Under the pieces are notes generated by a model. The model was not told the origin of the DNA and did not search any database. It worked only from the letters and a program-made list of their open reading frames with translations. A stretch of DNA of 64,000 bases, taken from assembly GCF_003589595.1 (NCBI RefSeq), contig NW_020653750.1, positions 423,061-487,060 of the forward strand. Reading direction: 5' to 3'. Position 1 is the stretch's first letter. Each line of letters starts with the position of its first letter. This DNA comes from Hyposmocoma kahamanoa (taxonomy: Eukaryota; Arthropoda; Insecta; Lepidoptera; Cosmopterigidae). Shown one piece after another: positions 23,503-36,590 of this stretch. Made by a program: the position numbers and the translations under genes.

Positions 23503-24972
23503 ATTTCAGAAATTGGGCGTACCGAGAATCGAAACCGGGACCTTCTTATTGAGCACCCACAGAGCAAACCATTGGACCACCGAGATAGTCAAAAAAGACG
23601 GAAACGACGTTTTTTGAAAGAGGAGTTGAGAGATCAGTGCCTCTACTGTGACACTTATCGACAGCAACCGCATAAAATATTTGTATTCACAATGTACTTT
23701 CTTTTTGTGACCACTAGGGGCGCTGTATAATTTATCATACAAAATTAAAAAGTAATTTACGTGGTTGCTAGCGACAACTGTCACAGTAGTCTCATGGTAG
23801 ATGCACTGTTGTATGAGTTTAAAAAGGATTGGGAATAATACGCCAGCAATATAGATAAAGCAGAAAGATGAGGCCATTACCGAGCAGCGGGCTGTAAAGG
23901 TTCAAAAAAATGTCAAAGTAAATAATTGTAAAGAGTAATAATAATAAAGTAGGTAGTAAAGTGTATCTAGAAAAAGCGTAAAAATAACCTAGGTAATGAG
24001 TGTTGTCTCTTGCGGCATTTTAATTTACTATTACCATGATAAACCACACTTTGAATGTTATATACTCGTTTATACTATTTTGGGTATTATATATTGCGTT
24101 TTCTTATAATTATGAAATTGTATCAAAATCTGGTGAATACAAAAGTCTTAACGACTTCGCAAGTGTTTCTTTTTTATAACGATAAAATCACATAGGTAAT
24201 CACTTAAAGATAAATTGTAGTTAGCGACTAGCAGAACAAACAGTACCAGTTAGTGACTAGCAATGCAAACAATTAGAAAAAATAACGCCATCTCTTGTGG
24301 AGTAGTCGAACTTAATTAAGGCAATATGTTTCTCTACAAATATTTTTCAAAAAATTCAAATACCATTTCACAAGTATATAGGTACGAAAAATATAATTTA
24401 CAATTTGTTATATTTTACTTTCACTGGATTTAAAATGTAAAAACTTTAGAATTAAATATTCTACATAAGAATGTATATAATATTAGAATATTACATAAGT
24501 ATGCAAGTACACAAACTTTTCTCTAATAAATGCTTAGAAACATACTTTCCAAACAACGTCCTTGCACTCATTAGGATGTGCTCGATCTCCATACTTTATG
24601 CTGTTAACGCCCCAAGCGGATGTCTTTATATTCCTCCCACGATACTACATTGCGCTAAGCATCCTGAAATCTCGTGGATCTAGGAAGAGGAAAGGAAGAA
24701 GTTTGTTTACTTCAATCTTGGAAAATAAGGACATGGTCAAATGATTCTACTCCAAATAACTTTTAACCAAGGAGTTTTCACAACAATGCGTTATGTAGGG
24801 CAACGCTCTACTTGTTTAATTCAATGATTTTTCCTTCTCTTTTTCATTGTATGGATGGCGTTTTTTAATTTGAATTGTTTAAAAAAATATATTAACAATT
24901 TTATTTGTATTTTTGTGAGAAATAGTGGCTTATATTTTTATTTTGTTTTAAAGATTATGGTCTATTGGTTCA
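23503..24972. other. Region without recognised gene
   Basis: Apart from the tRNA-like unit at 23,511-23,585, this is AT-rich sequence with only short, unsupported open frames. Confidence 0.5.
23511..23585 (-). repeat. tRNA-like SINE head or degenerate tRNA
   Basis: The minus strand reads TGGTCCAATGGTTTGCTCTG (A-box-like) followed by GGTTTCGATTCTC (B-box-like) at tRNA spacing. The stems do not close well enough for a functional tRNA call. Confidence 0.45.
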
Positions 24973-25145
24973 CTGCCTCCGTGGCCGAACTGGCTTAGAG
25001 AAATATTTGTATGGCCTAAATTTATTTCACTCGTGAGTTTGGGTGTAGTTTGTGGTTGTATATGTGTGTATCCATGACACCCGCGATACAGGGTCTCCTT
25101 AGTACGGGGCCATGAGCGTGGTGTGTGCTATTATGGAAAAAAATA
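24973..25145 (+). repeat. tRNA-derived SINE
   Basis: The head CTGCCTCCGTGGCCGAACTG resembles a Pol III A box. The body shares AGAAATATTTGTATGGCC and CCCGCGATACAGGGTCTCC with copies at 12,226 and 26,325, and the tail is A-rich. Part of the B-box region is deleted compared with the 26,325 copy. Confidence 0.7.
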
Positions 25146-25569
25146 TATATTGGTAAACAATATAAAAAGTTATTATTACAATATCTTTATGAGGTTACGT
25201 TCCCCACACATTGTATATTACTAAATAAGCATTTTTCTTATAAGCGTGAAAAGTTAGTAGGTACGTAATTTAAAATTAAATTGCACTAGTATTACTTATT
25301 TGCATTAGTCATCTTATGTGACGTCAGCTTTTTAGCAGAGACGTAATGAAACTGAGCAGAGGGGACACGAAGGCCGAGTAATTACCACATTCCATGTCTG
25401 TTCATTGGTAATTAATTATTCTTTGCTAATGTTACAGGCAGATGTATCAAGTGCACTTATCTCTGATGACATTTTATATCTAAAACGTTTTTAAACCTAA
25501 TTACTATCCGGTAACACCTATTTCTTATGATAGACTTTGAATTTACTCTTATTTACCAGCACTGTAGTA

Positions 25570-26149
25570 GAGTAGTGGCTGTGGAGCTCCTTGTGAAAGA
25601 GTTCGTCCAGGGAAGTACTGCCACTTTACCTGTTTCTACTTCTAAGCAATAATGTGACCATTACTGCGTTCCTGATGGAAAAATAAGGGCGCTGATGAAA
25701 TTACGGGCATAATACGGGCATATGGGACTTGTCAACGTATGTTTCATGGTGACGGACGCAGTGACTGTGCCCCTCAGATCTTTGCGATTTAAAGCTCTGA
25801 GTGACACTGCAACTGTTATGAACAGGCGTGTCGCTTACCACCAGGCCCACGAATTGTTCGTCCCGTCACTGGGTATCATAAAAAAAATACTTTCCTTGTG
25901 AAAGAGTTCATCTAGGTACTTCCCTGGCGTTATATTTTGTAGTAGTGCCGCTAGCAATAACGTGACCATTAGTGCATTCCTGATGGAAGGGTAAGGGTGC
26001 TGGTGAAATTACAGGCACATAGCATTTGCCACTTTACGTCTCAAGGTAACGGGCTTTGCGATTGAAAGCTTTGAATGACACTGCAACTGTTATGGTTAGA
26101 CGGATCATTTACCAGACTGATTTGTCCCGTCACATGATGTAAAAAAAAT
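25570..26149 (+). repeat. Two R1 repeats in direct tandem
   Basis: The first copy (25,570-25,888) runs from GAGCTCCTTGTGAAAGAGTT to CCCGTCACTGGGTATCATAA plus an A-run. The second (25,892-26,149) starts again at TCCTTGTGAAAGAGTTCATC and ends CGTCACATGATGT plus A's. Head-to-tail copies suggest insertion of one into the A-tail of the other. Confidence 0.75.
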
Positions 26150-26324
26150 CTTCTATGAATAGATTTTAAAATCTAGAATATTGATTTTGCAGTGGATTTC
26201 AAATTATCCTACCTATGTATATCGTACGTGTACAGGTATAAATACATGTTCAGCGTCGCAACTATCTGAGTGCACAATTTAGACATAAAATATTGTCTTT
26301 ACATAATAATAATTACGTGCATAC

Positions 26325-26507
26325 ACTCATAGCCCCGCACTAGGGAATCCCTGTATCGCGTGTGCCATGGACACACGCATTACACCCAAAGTCACGAGAA
26401 AAATAAATGTAGGCCATACGAATATTTCTCCCAGTTCGGGAATCCAACCCGGGAGCTCTGCGTGGCAGTCCAGCATGGTAACCGTTTGGCCACGGAGGCA
26501 GTAGCAT
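26325..26507 (-). repeat. tRNA-derived SINE, complete head
   Basis: On the minus strand: TGCCTCCGTGGCCAAACGGT (A box), then GGGTTGGATTCCCGAAC (B box), then AGAAATATTCGTATGGCC and the conserved body ending CGATACAGGGATTCCCTAG. It is the best-preserved copy of this SINE family in the window. Confidence 0.8.
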
Positions 26508-27735
26508 AAGATACTGACTTGGTGCAATGCTCTAAGGTATATTACTTTCAACCGATTAGAGCGATTATTTATATAGAGAGATTAAAGCGATTGTGTTTAA
26601 AAAATCGAACTATCGTGAGTGTGCAGTTTAGTTCTTTTTACTGTCCATCGGTGACTCAAGAATTTTATTGGAATGATCACTTCAACTTCGGCGTTTGTGC
26701 ATTAAATTAGCACAAACTGCTTCGTCGTCATCTTTCCAAATTCGGGCAATATGGGATCTTTACCACGAATCCTAAGAGAGCTACTTTTTACTTCGTGTTG
26801 CAATCCAAACTCAAACTCAAATAACATTTATATGAAAACAAATTGTACTTGAAATTTTACATTGATTAAACTCTACTACTCATTCGTAAGGCAAATTGCT
26901 CTGAGAATGAGTAAGAAACTCTGTAAACAGTACACATTATCATTTGCCAATATTTCTTTCGAATATCATTTGATCGAGACAACTGCAATAGCGAAACAGG
27001 TCACTACAATGGATTTTTATCATCCAAGTACGCAGAAGTTGTATTTACCTTTCGTATTAAGTTTTTGTTTCACAACTTTTTTTGTGTGCCTGCGGTTCTA
27101 TTACAAATATAACTTGGAACTTTGCAAAGCGAAACTGAATAGACACTGTTTAATAGAGAAGCAACCTCCGTTTTCGACAACGTTGTCGTTTACCATCAGG
27201 TGAATTTTGATTATATGCAACTTTCTATTCCTTCAAAAAAACTTTTTTTTATTTAGATAGGTAGTGCCGAATAAGTATATGTTGTATTTATGTTTTGTAA
27301 CTTATTACCTAATGTTTAGTACACATGATCGTAATTGTGAAGTACTGTGTACCACAAGATTTACCTATATTTCATTCTTACAAAGGAAGTGAATGACAAT
27401 TTGTCCTTTTGTGCCAAATCATGTTGTTTCTGTATATTTAGCGCACGCAGTCTTTGGTATCACTCTTCCCGTAATAATTTACGGTTACAATTATTTATTA
27501 TAATAATTATTACCTAGTTAATACTAGAGTTGTAACTTGGTAAGTTTACTCGAGTCACATGCAACTTTGCAAGTTTTATAGTTAGTAGGTAATTAATTGT
27601 CAATGCCAATGTGAAAAATTATAGATTGTTAATTACGTTACATAGATTTAATGATACATAAATCGTATCTCTATGATTGTTATGTCTATGTTTACATAAG
27701 TTGATAGGTCATAATAGTTTGTATTATGACTTAAA
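26508..27735. other. Region without recognised gene
   Basis: A 113-codon open frame at 26,862-27,203 has no recognisable domain, start context or splice partner and is left uncalled. Confidence 0.5.
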
Positions 27736-28090
27736 TTAACTTAATGCGTCTTGGAAATGAAAATTTTTCAGCGTTTTAGAGAGAATGAGGCTCTTAATTA
27801 GGCATTGATAATATAAAAAAACTGACCTCAAACTTGGTGGAATTACATCTATTTGCCAAGTTTTATTGCAATCGGTTACCGGAAAGTGCGTAAAACCGGA
27901 TTCATCCCCTAATTTGGCACCCTTAGATATTTTCTTCAAATTTAAATTGGACGAATAATGAGGTTCGTTCGAATGAAAAATAAGAATCATCAAAATCGGC
28001 TCACGAATATCCGGAGGAATCGCGTAACATACACACACAAAGAAAATACAGTCGAAATAAGAACCTCCTCCTTCTTTAAAGTCGGTTAAA
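27736..28090 (-). repeat. Abundant lepidopteran-type repeat with AACCGACTT motif
   Basis: The minus strand begins TTTTTAACCGACTTTAAAGA and contains CCGATTTTGATGATTCTTAT, the wording of a common lepidopteran interspersed repeat. A second, shorter copy in the same orientation lies at 63,800-63,960. The superfamily is not assigned. Confidence 0.6.
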
Positions 28091-29752
28091 AAGCAATGTT
28101 AAGATCAAATTAAATATGTTAAGTAAAAAGTAAACAACAGAACTTAGTCTTTTACCGTTGCGTGATTTCTAATTTGAAGCATTATGAACAATAAGGGCGT
28201 TCGGCACCCAAAGTCCGTTTTAATTTTATTGCATCAAAACAAGTAAAAGACTGTCTAGTAGCTTGTGACAAAAACTCATTTCGATCTCCCTTCCAAATGG
28301 CGTAAGTTTCATTCATTTAGAAAGTGTCGTTCCGCCTTCGTTGCATGGACATGCATGGATTATAAATGTACGTTTGAATTTCGAACACCTGCAGTTTGTA
28401 AAAACTTATTTGAAATGTAAAAAATGTCTGAAACGAGCTACTTCATCCTCAACATGGAGCATCCAAGAAGCCAGTGAGACCTGCCGAAGAGGAATCTATC
28501 GATTCATTTCAATCCAGCGAATTTAAAGAATGATTAAAATACGTTTAAATTATTTTCAATGTAACTTTTAAATAAGACTGATTCACAATTTATTTCCTTA
28601 AAAACCAATAATAAAACGAACGCCCCATTAATTTACCGGGTTGGTGCAACAAGGGCGGATAACACAAGGAAAAAAATATTTTCAAATGTTGCTAATTGTT
28701 TTCAAATAATAATAACACCTGAATCTTTTAGCTAAATTATAGGACAAATGAATAATAAAGTATACAAGAGTCATAATACAAATATCAAAAAGATATCAGA
28801 CATTAAAACCTTATTTTTAATTTTCTGAAATCTTATTTCTAATCTTATTACACCCAATGCTTTGTAAATACGTCTAAATCCCAAAATATGGACTAAAGTC
28901 CTTTACCTCTTAACAACAAAATTGGGAATTAATTTTATCATTTTATTTTTAAAACAAAATCTATTTTCAACATTAAAAATCTGCATTCACATTGTCAGAC
29001 GATGCCTTGGCCCGGGTCCTGGACTTATTGGTTCAGATTTTCCTGTATCATATGTAAAAGCCCTTTACGGTAACCTTTCGACAGTACGTGCGTCCATTAC
29101 TAAAACAAATAACTAAAATATAAACCACCTGTCGGAACCAGGTCCTGCCATCAATAGCATTGCCTTCTAACAAGCAATCATAGCAGTCATTGTGTATTCA
29201 TAATAGCCGTTATCTCTATCATACATAATGTTACCAGCTGTTTGTCATACCTTCATTGTCATAGCAGGAAATTATGAGATAATCGTGTCAGCTAAAACAA
29301 GAGAAAGCCTGGTTTTTTTAATTTGATAATTCTTTAAGGTCAGTATTGTTTTATTACGTTGTACTAGCTATATGTATTTAGTATTCGATTAAATGTAATA
29401 GGGTAAATTTCCCAGGCAACAAAATTTACAGTGTGGTTGACTGAATACGATAAAGCTGAATTATTGTTGAATATTTATCTACTTACCGATATTTATTTTC
29501 TTGGATATCATGACGTTTTACTACCATAATATTCAAATGGTTTCTTGTGAAAATACTTCACTATTTTTTTATTATTATTGGCATAAAGATCGTACAAACA
29601 CAAAGAAAAAATACTTTGATCCGACTAGACTCGAACCACCCACCTGTTGCCTCACCGTTCGAGCCCGGTCGTATCGACGGAATTTTTCTTTGTGTTTGTT
29701 CAATCTTTGGATCAATAATTTGTTATGTAGTTGTATGTTATTATATTATATC

Positions 29753-29806
<54 letters not shown>

Positions 29807-30011
29807 AATATATATATACATGTTATTATATACATGTATGTATATTTATAAGTATAATGCCTTGTTTAATAATTTCTATATGCATGTGTAATTGTTTATA
29901 TCTAGCGCCACCGCTTTTATTCATGTTTAGTCTCTCTCCATCCTAAGTTTGTCTGGAAGAAATCGCTGTAAGCGATAAGACCGCCAATTGCTACCCTGCT
30001 CATATGTTTCA
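28091..30011. other. Region without recognised gene
   Basis: It holds a tRNA-like motif at about 29,612-29,690 (minus strand GGTTCGAGTC) and the TA microsatellite at 29,758-29,804. No coding exon is supported. Confidence 0.5.
29758..29804. repeat. (TA)n microsatellite
   Basis: About 23 uninterrupted TA units. Apparent open frames across it read alternating Ile/Tyr and are artefacts. Confidence 0.95.
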
Positions 30012-30120
30012 TTTTTGTCCTGTAATCTAGAGAGATTCTAGATTACAGGACAAAAATTCAAATTCTTTATTGTTAGCACCACATACATAGAGATGTATGT
30101 GGTGCTAACGATAAAGAATT
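30012..30120. repeat. Two adjacent near-perfect hairpins
   Basis: Hairpin 1 (30,012-30,056) has 19-bp arms TTTTTGTCCTGTAATCTAG and CTAGATTACAGGACAAAAA around AGAGATT. Hairpin 2 (30,061-30,120) has 28-bp arms, beginning AATTCTTTATTGTTAGCACC and ending ATAAAGAATT, with one mismatch that would be a G-U pair in RNA, around AGAG. Only AATTC/TTC-like bases separate them. Confidence 0.85.
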
Positions 30121-30204
30121 TTCTGTCTATCTATCTTTATCTATCGAGTTTGTTAGTTTTCGATTTCAACGTTTCGATTGTTACATATTACAAATTAAAA
30201 CTAC

Positions 30205-30362
30205 TGTATTCGAATCTTAATCGCGTATATTTGTTTTTTTTTCAAATACCTATACGCGGTTTAGTTGACCATGTCAGCGGTGACCATGGGTCCTGTGAAG
30301 GCGAATTTATAAAAAACCAAATATATGCAATTTACATCCGAAAAAATAGTTTCATTTCCAAT
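30205..30362 (+). repeat. R3 fold-back repeat copy
   Basis: CGCGGTTTAGTTGACCATG, AGCGGTGACCATGGGTCCTG and the right arm CCGAAAAAATAGTTTCATTT follow the R3 order. Confidence 0.6.
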
Positions 30363-30375
30363 ATAATTATAGGCC

Positions 30376-31248
30376 ATTCTCACCATTCCCATTAGTCATT
30401 TTGTTTTCTCACTTATTATAAACATAATAACATCGACATTTATGAACAATTTTAATCAAAAATAAAACATGTCTAAAATTTATATGGCTTTAGAATAGAC
30501 AAAGTAATTTTCGAGTTATTAAGACACAAATGTTTTAAGGAAACGGTAACTAAAATTTTCCATGTTTAAGGAAGTTCAAACCTTTTTAAGAAAAAATAAA
30601 AACAAAAATAAAAAAGAACGACTAACAACATATACAGTGTTTTTTTTAAATGAGACATATGAGGAAATTCGAACACATAGAAGATATAAGGAAACTGGCG
30701 GAAGCATTAGGTTTTTTTTGTGAAAAGAATTATCACAGTCAATTCTTTTGTCAAGCGTGAGTTGTTTTAATGCTGATCTACTCAGATTCATGAAGAAATC
30801 ATTTCATTGTATGGGACGATAAAACTCGGGACAGCAGAAGTTGATCAAATTTCATAAAACGTTTTTCATACGAAATTAATAAAATTGACAATTTTGTTTA
30901 TTGCTGATAGACTCAGCTTCTTATGAGAATGATTTCATCTCAGTACGGTATACCAATACTAGGCCCTACAATACACACATATCTAAACTTATTTTGGTTT
31001 TGATATGAGTTTTCTTCTTTATTTATACATGAATAAAATACGAACAAAGTCATTACTTACACAGAACGTGCATTTACAAGGACAATTCCAATAATAGTTT
31101 ACAGTCTCTTATCATTAAAATTTTGTGAACTCCTTACGACATTCAGGTTTCATTACGACATTTTCCTTTGTCGTTAAAGCAAGTGGTAATTTGTTGACGA
31201 GTCAAACTGTAGTCTAAATTATAATGAGACTATTATTTTTATGACATC
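30376..31248. other. Region without recognised gene
   Basis: AT-rich sequence with only short frames; nothing recognised. Confidence 0.5.
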
Positions 31249-31455
31249 TTGTGACGGGACGCTCTACCGGTAATATTTGCAGTACCACTCAGAAGCTTTA
31301 AATCGCAAGTGTCTGAGGAGCACTGACATGTCCCGTTTGATTTTACTTTCACCCATCAAAATCAGAATGCTGTAATGGTCATTATTGTTTGGAGACAGAA
31401 ATAGGTAAGTATACCTACATACTTGCCTGGACGAACTCTTAAGACTCTAGCACCT
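31249..31455 (-). repeat. R1 dispersed repeat, reverse orientation
   Basis: It reads CTTGTGACGGGACG at the plus-strand left end and CTGGACGAACTCTTAAGA at the right, the reverse complement of the R1 ends, with internal deletions. Confidence 0.65.
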
Positions 31456-33897
31456 ATGCCAGTCATAGTCGCCTGTAGATGCAATAGTTTTATTCTTGAC
31501 ATTTACCGTGGGACAATATGACGTCTAACGCAAAAATGGTAACAAATTATTTATAAACGCCTAAACAAATCATCAAACCCCTCTGCTTGACGACATCTCT
31601 ATACTCCTTGTCAGTGATCAAAATATATGACAGCAGTTAGCTGCGGCACAGGATGCGACCATTTCGGGACACGGTGGTCCCATTTGTGCAATCATACACA
31701 CGGATTGCGGGGCATCACTAAATGGTTTTTCATAGTGGTACCACTATGAATTAATAATTGAAGGTATACGAATAATTGACTGAAATAAAAAAGACATATT
31801 CAAATTTTGTAATTAACGTGAAAAATTGCAAACTTCAATACTAACGTACTAAAGTGAATGTTTTAAACTACTGATCCAAAGTACACCTAAGCGATTCCGA
31901 CAATTTCGTACGTTGTAAAACTTAATGTTTCCTGCTGATCAAAGGTATAATGGACTAGCCCTATGTTCCTTGTTGTTAGTGAAACAAAGTCGAAGAAAAC
32001 AGTTGCTGTGGGATTTTATTCTTCATGTTTATATTTAAATATTATTTAAAAAATTGCCTACTATACTAATAAACCACTAATATATATTTTATTCATAATG
32101 TGTCTACTAGTTCATTTTAAGGAATTTGCGAAAGCGTATTCTGTTACAGGTTGTTCCTAATTAACGTAAAATCGATTTTACATGACATTTCTATTTAATT
32201 AAAACAAGCAACTTTAGTACTACAACTTTTGAATTTCAGTCAAAGCTTAGAATATTTGATTGTGGACAAAAATAAATAGTCCGGATTTACTTACCGAAGT
32301 TAGCAATGTAAGTATTTGCTAAATTCTTCTTTATATTGAATTATTGCATTTAATTATTACACGCATTATTAAGCATTGAATTATTACGCGACACTGTTAA
32401 TAAAAATGGCACTCTAATTCAATGTCATTTAATAACAGTGTGTGTCAACCCTAACGCGTAACATTAGCCAACCACTGATTTGATTAGTGTAAATGTCCCA
32501 TGTAGATCACGCTATGCAGATTCGCTTATGATTGCAAGTACTTTTAATTTTGCTCCTACAAAATATAATTATGCACTTTCAAAAACGAAACACAAACCAG
32601 GACCTCCTCATATATTAACCCAGAGTGCCGAATATTTTGTAGAATGACAGTTTCGCTTCTTTATTGCTATATATACATAGTTGCCATCGTGTATTTTAGT
32701 GATAATACTAGTTTATTCTAAAACATTCGGTCGGACACAGCGAACACGTGTGCTTTGTGATAATCTAGATTAAATCGTGAATATATATTATAAAATCTAA
32801 GTAAATTATAGGCGTGTTTGTTAAGACTATATGCAAGCAATGCAGGTTCTAAGCCTTTAATGTTTAAAAGAGTAAAATACAGGATTTGTAAACCAATTTC
32901 AGATAGTACACAAGTACTAAAACTTATCGTTGTTATTACACATACTTGGCTTATGTTGGCTGTAAATGCATGAGAGGAATAACGGGATAGTACCTAATAT
33001 AACCCTATTAGGTTTAAATCACAAAAAATGGAAAAAAATTGACTTTTTGTTTTTGAATATTGAGTTCCTTCGAGTTTTATGTTTTTGCGATTGCCATATA
33101 TTGGAAAAGGAGAAGGTTCCCAATTCGGCTGTATTTTTTGTTTTTTTTTGTATATGATTTCGATGATTCTTTTTTTGTTGGAAAATAGGTACCTCAGTAG
33201 TGGTTCCATTCGCATTTGAAGAATTAAATTTCATCTCCAAGGACGGACAAGGATTTGCAGAAAACTTGGCAAGTGGATGTAACGAACACAGCGAATGCGG
33301 ATAAGCAAACTTTTGTGATCGATTTTTTTAATTAAAAATCTATAATTATCTAGGTACTAAAATCGATTTCAAAAGCAAAAACGCTCCGGATTCGATTTTC
33401 AATAATCAAAACGTTGGTTAGTTTGAAAACAATTTCTGTCATATTACGTTATTATTCGGTCTAGAGAAACACAGTGACGAAATGCACATTAGTGATAAAT
33501 ACCATAACAGATAAAATACTAAATATCGTGACTAATAAAATTATGAGTCAACGCAAAAATTAGTGCAATCCTGGGCGGGCGACCGACATTTCACCTATGT
33601 AATGTTAGTCATGGATGTCACGGTAACCCCAGTATATTAGGACAAAAAATAATTTCGTGATTCTTAAAAGTTCTTAAATTTTCCATTATTAGTAGAATTT
33701 TTGTTGCAGCGACAAATAGAAAAGTTATTTTACTTACTTTACTTTTCATCATTGATCAGGCTTCTTGTGAGTTTTATCGAGTTGCAGCCTTTATGCAATA
33801 TCGCAGTATTGCAGAATACTGTGGTCTAGAATTAAACACATAGGAACAAACTAAGTGAAACTTTGTGAATAAAACACCCATCTTCTACATACAAAAT
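31456..33897. other. Region without recognised gene
   Basis: Contains the 22-nt palindrome TTCATAGTGGTACCACTATGAA written here in two halves: TTCATAGTGGT and ACCACTATGAA (31,729-31,750). A weak R3-like block lies near 33,061-33,116. No exon is supported. Confidence 0.5.
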
Positions 33898-34080
33898 TTT
33901 TTTTATTATAAATGTGAATGTCACTCTGTTACGTTTTTTTGTCTAAACAGCTGAACCAATATTGATTAATTTTGGTAAAGAGATAGATGTGACTTAGAGA
34001 ACTATAGGCTACTTTTATCACGAAAATAAATCCTAAAGAGGGTGAAATGGGGGTTGAAGTTTGTACAGAGAACCAATAAA
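33898..34080 (+). repeat. Common lepidopteran-type interspersed repeat
   Basis: Contains CAGCTGAACCAATATTGATT, TTTTGGTAAAGAGATAGATG and TAGGCTACTTTTATCACGAA, matching the wording of a very abundant lepidopteran repeat (GCTGAACCGATTTTGATGAA type). The class is not settled. Confidence 0.5.
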
Positions 34081-34127
34081 ACTATGAAGACTAGTATAGT
34101 ACAGTAGGCTCCTCGAAGTACTTATTC

Positions 34128-34195
34128 TACAGGCGCGTAGCTTACCGTCAGGCGCACGATTCGTTCGTCCCGTCACTTGATATTATTTAAAAAAG
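34128..34195 (+). repeat. R1 repeat, 3' end only
   Basis: Only the last ~65 bp of the family: AGGCGCGTAGCTTACCGTCA through CGTCCCGTCACTTGATATTA. 5' truncation is typical of retroposition. Confidence 0.65.
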
Positions 34196-34469
34196 TAGAT
34201 AAGTATTTTTTTTATTTGATTTCTTTAGGCATTATTTTCTCGGTTTTAAGTTTTAGTTACAAGCGCCCTTTCAACTAACGGCGGCAGTGTAACTTTTAAT
34301 AGTCCTACTTTGGTTAGTGGGGAATAAATAAGTAGAGAAAATAATACCTATTTCATATTATTGTCGGTATAAAATAAACGCTCACACAGACCACTGCGGC
34401 TGTGGCGTGTGTAAAATAAGGATGGTGCACTTTTCATACAAGTTAATAAGTACCAATTACTTTTTGACA

Positions 34470-34745
34470 ACGACCTCCGTAGTCGAGTGGCTTGCATACC
34501 GGTTTTCATGGTATCGCCACCTCCCGTGTTCGATCCCCGGCCCGGTTAAAGCAAAAACTAACTTTTCTATATTGTCTCGGGTCTGCTTGTGGTACCGTTT
34601 CGTTGTTTCATAACACAAGTGCTGTTTGTTACTTACTTTGGGATCAGAGTAACGTATGTGATGTTGTCTAATATTTATTAATTATTGCTATGCAATCGCA
34701 GAAAGTGGTGTGTGCTTTCGGACTATGAACCTAAACACCATAATT
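34470..34745 (+). repeat. tRNA-derived SINE, second type
   Basis: The head CGACCTCCGTAGTCGAGTGG is A-box-like, followed by GTGTTCGATCCCCGGCCCGG as a B box. The body differs from the 24,973/26,325 family. Confidence 0.65.
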
Positions 34746-36590
34746 TATGATTTTACCAGCATTTATTCTATACGCTAGTGAAATACAGAACTATTAAAAC
34801 AGCAGGTGTCCGTTTGTATCAAAGTAAACAAACTTAAGGCCATACGAGAAGTACAGTTCGCTAAAATAGTAGCAATTCTTTAGTTAGTCACTCGTTGCAA
34901 AATGAATGTGAACGAGGCGTGACTATAACATAATTCTACTTTTGTTAACCAATATAACATAATAAAGTTGAATTTACAATTCAAATGAAGATGTGTCGTC
35001 ATAAATGTAAAGGTTGACAGTGACAATAAGTTATTTTCATAGTGCGTGTGGTGTTCTGGGTTTAGGTACAAAGGCACTGTAGTTAGCAGTGTGTATTTGT
35101 ACCTACCTTCATACATATTATATGCTTCGGATATTATATAAAATATCTAAATACCGCTAAAGTTCAAGATTTATAATATAAATACAGTTTTGGATTTTTT
35201 TTAACGATTTGAAATTAAAAGCGACGACTGTTGGTAAAAAGCACTTTTTTAAGTCGAAGTGTAGGTTTTGAAATCTGCTTTTAGATTAAATTTCAATCAT
35301 TTACTAAACTAAATCATCTCTTGTAACTTACCATTATTTTGTACAAAACGTGCAGTTCACATTAAGATCACATCCTGAGCCTTTTACCTCACTGACATTT
35401 TAGTTATTATTTAGGTAAGTTATAATTACTTTGTTTGAATATCGAGTGTTTTTTATCCAGGAATGTCACTAGTTTTGCGTGCGCGCAGCAGGCGCAGGAT
35501 TGCGTGAACTGGCTGTGCGGAGCCACTCTTGCGCCGTACCTACTCCAATTGTAACCCGCGATTATTTGTTAACTAGCCACGCGTTCGGAAACAATTGACG
35601 GTATTTGCCAGCTTATGCAAGATAAGATTTTATACTTTGTCCTTTTAGTTATGCATATAAGGACCTTATGTTACTAGTTTTGCATACAAGTCTTTTGTAT
35701 TTACTTAGTTACGTGATCATTGGTAACAATACAAAATAAGTCAAGTTGTGGTGGTGTTGTTACTCAACAATGTAGCTATTTGTCCCTTTGTTGTGTACTT
35801 CCGTACTTATCTACTTAATTTTTGCTTATATAATTCCTTAGCCTTCTTTCCAGTGGCACAGACCTATGCTTTAACATCAGCAGATATTTTAATTATTATG
35901 TATAGTTACAACAGTAGTGAATATGTTGCTTTAAGTCGAATACATACGCCTCCGCTGTCATTGCGCCAGCGGCACCTAATCTTTGATTGTTCACCGGCTG
36001 CTTTCAGTCAGTCGCTTGTCTCATTTGTCGCCCGCCTGTCTGTCAATCATACATATTATCGACCAGATATACAAGACCCACTCGACCTCTACTCTGTACT
36101 ACCAAACTCAACAACTACCGGGTATAAATAGCACGCAGAACGGATCCGAGACAAATAGTTACATCTCACTTTCAAAATCTGTGGAATACGCTACGAGTAC
36201 ACTGGTAAATAATCGACAGGCATTAGTTTCTGTACCCATTACGCTGTTCGGACTTATGATTAATTAGTCATTTCTAAATGACCTACTACTGAATGTAGAG
36301 TTAGAAGGATGGAATGCAAATTGACCAACAAAGCGAACAGGATATTAGCTGCCAAGGCAAGACATATACTTTGACCCTTTGTTTGGCTATTAAGGCTGAA
36401 TGACATTTAATGCGATATTTAAGAAATGTGGGACCCAGATTGTCGACGAATTGTTGCGAATTGAAAGAGTCAAGTTAGCTAAGTATTTAATCATCTTAAA
36501 CCGTTGCTTTCCTGCGATGCCATGATTGAGGCCCTAATTGTATGAAGTAGTAAATTAATACAATTAATATTTCGAAATTTTTTACACTTT
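34746..36590. other. Region without recognised gene
   Basis: A short GC-richer patch lies at about 35,470-35,540. The open frames at 35,748-36,267 overlap each other and lack family resemblance. Confidence 0.45.

Noticed and set aside
23511..23585. tRNA gene
   Set aside because: A- and B-box-like motifs exist but the cloverleaf stems do not close; treated as a SINE head. The same applies to the tRNA-like motifs near 401-455, 8,505-8,570 and 29,612-29,690.
26862..27203. 113-codon frame with a hydrophobic stretch
   Set aside because: No family resemblance, no splice evidence, AT-rich hydrophobic codons are expected by chance.
29758..29804. CRISPR-like or promoter element
   Set aside because: Plain dinucleotide repeat in a eukaryotic genome; no spacer structure.
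29501..29946. Overlapping open frames with long Ile/Tyr runs
   Set aside because: Translation of the (TA)n microsatellite.
35748..36267. Two overlapping frames of 127 and 94 codons
   Set aside because: Mutually overlapping in different frames without recognisable domains.
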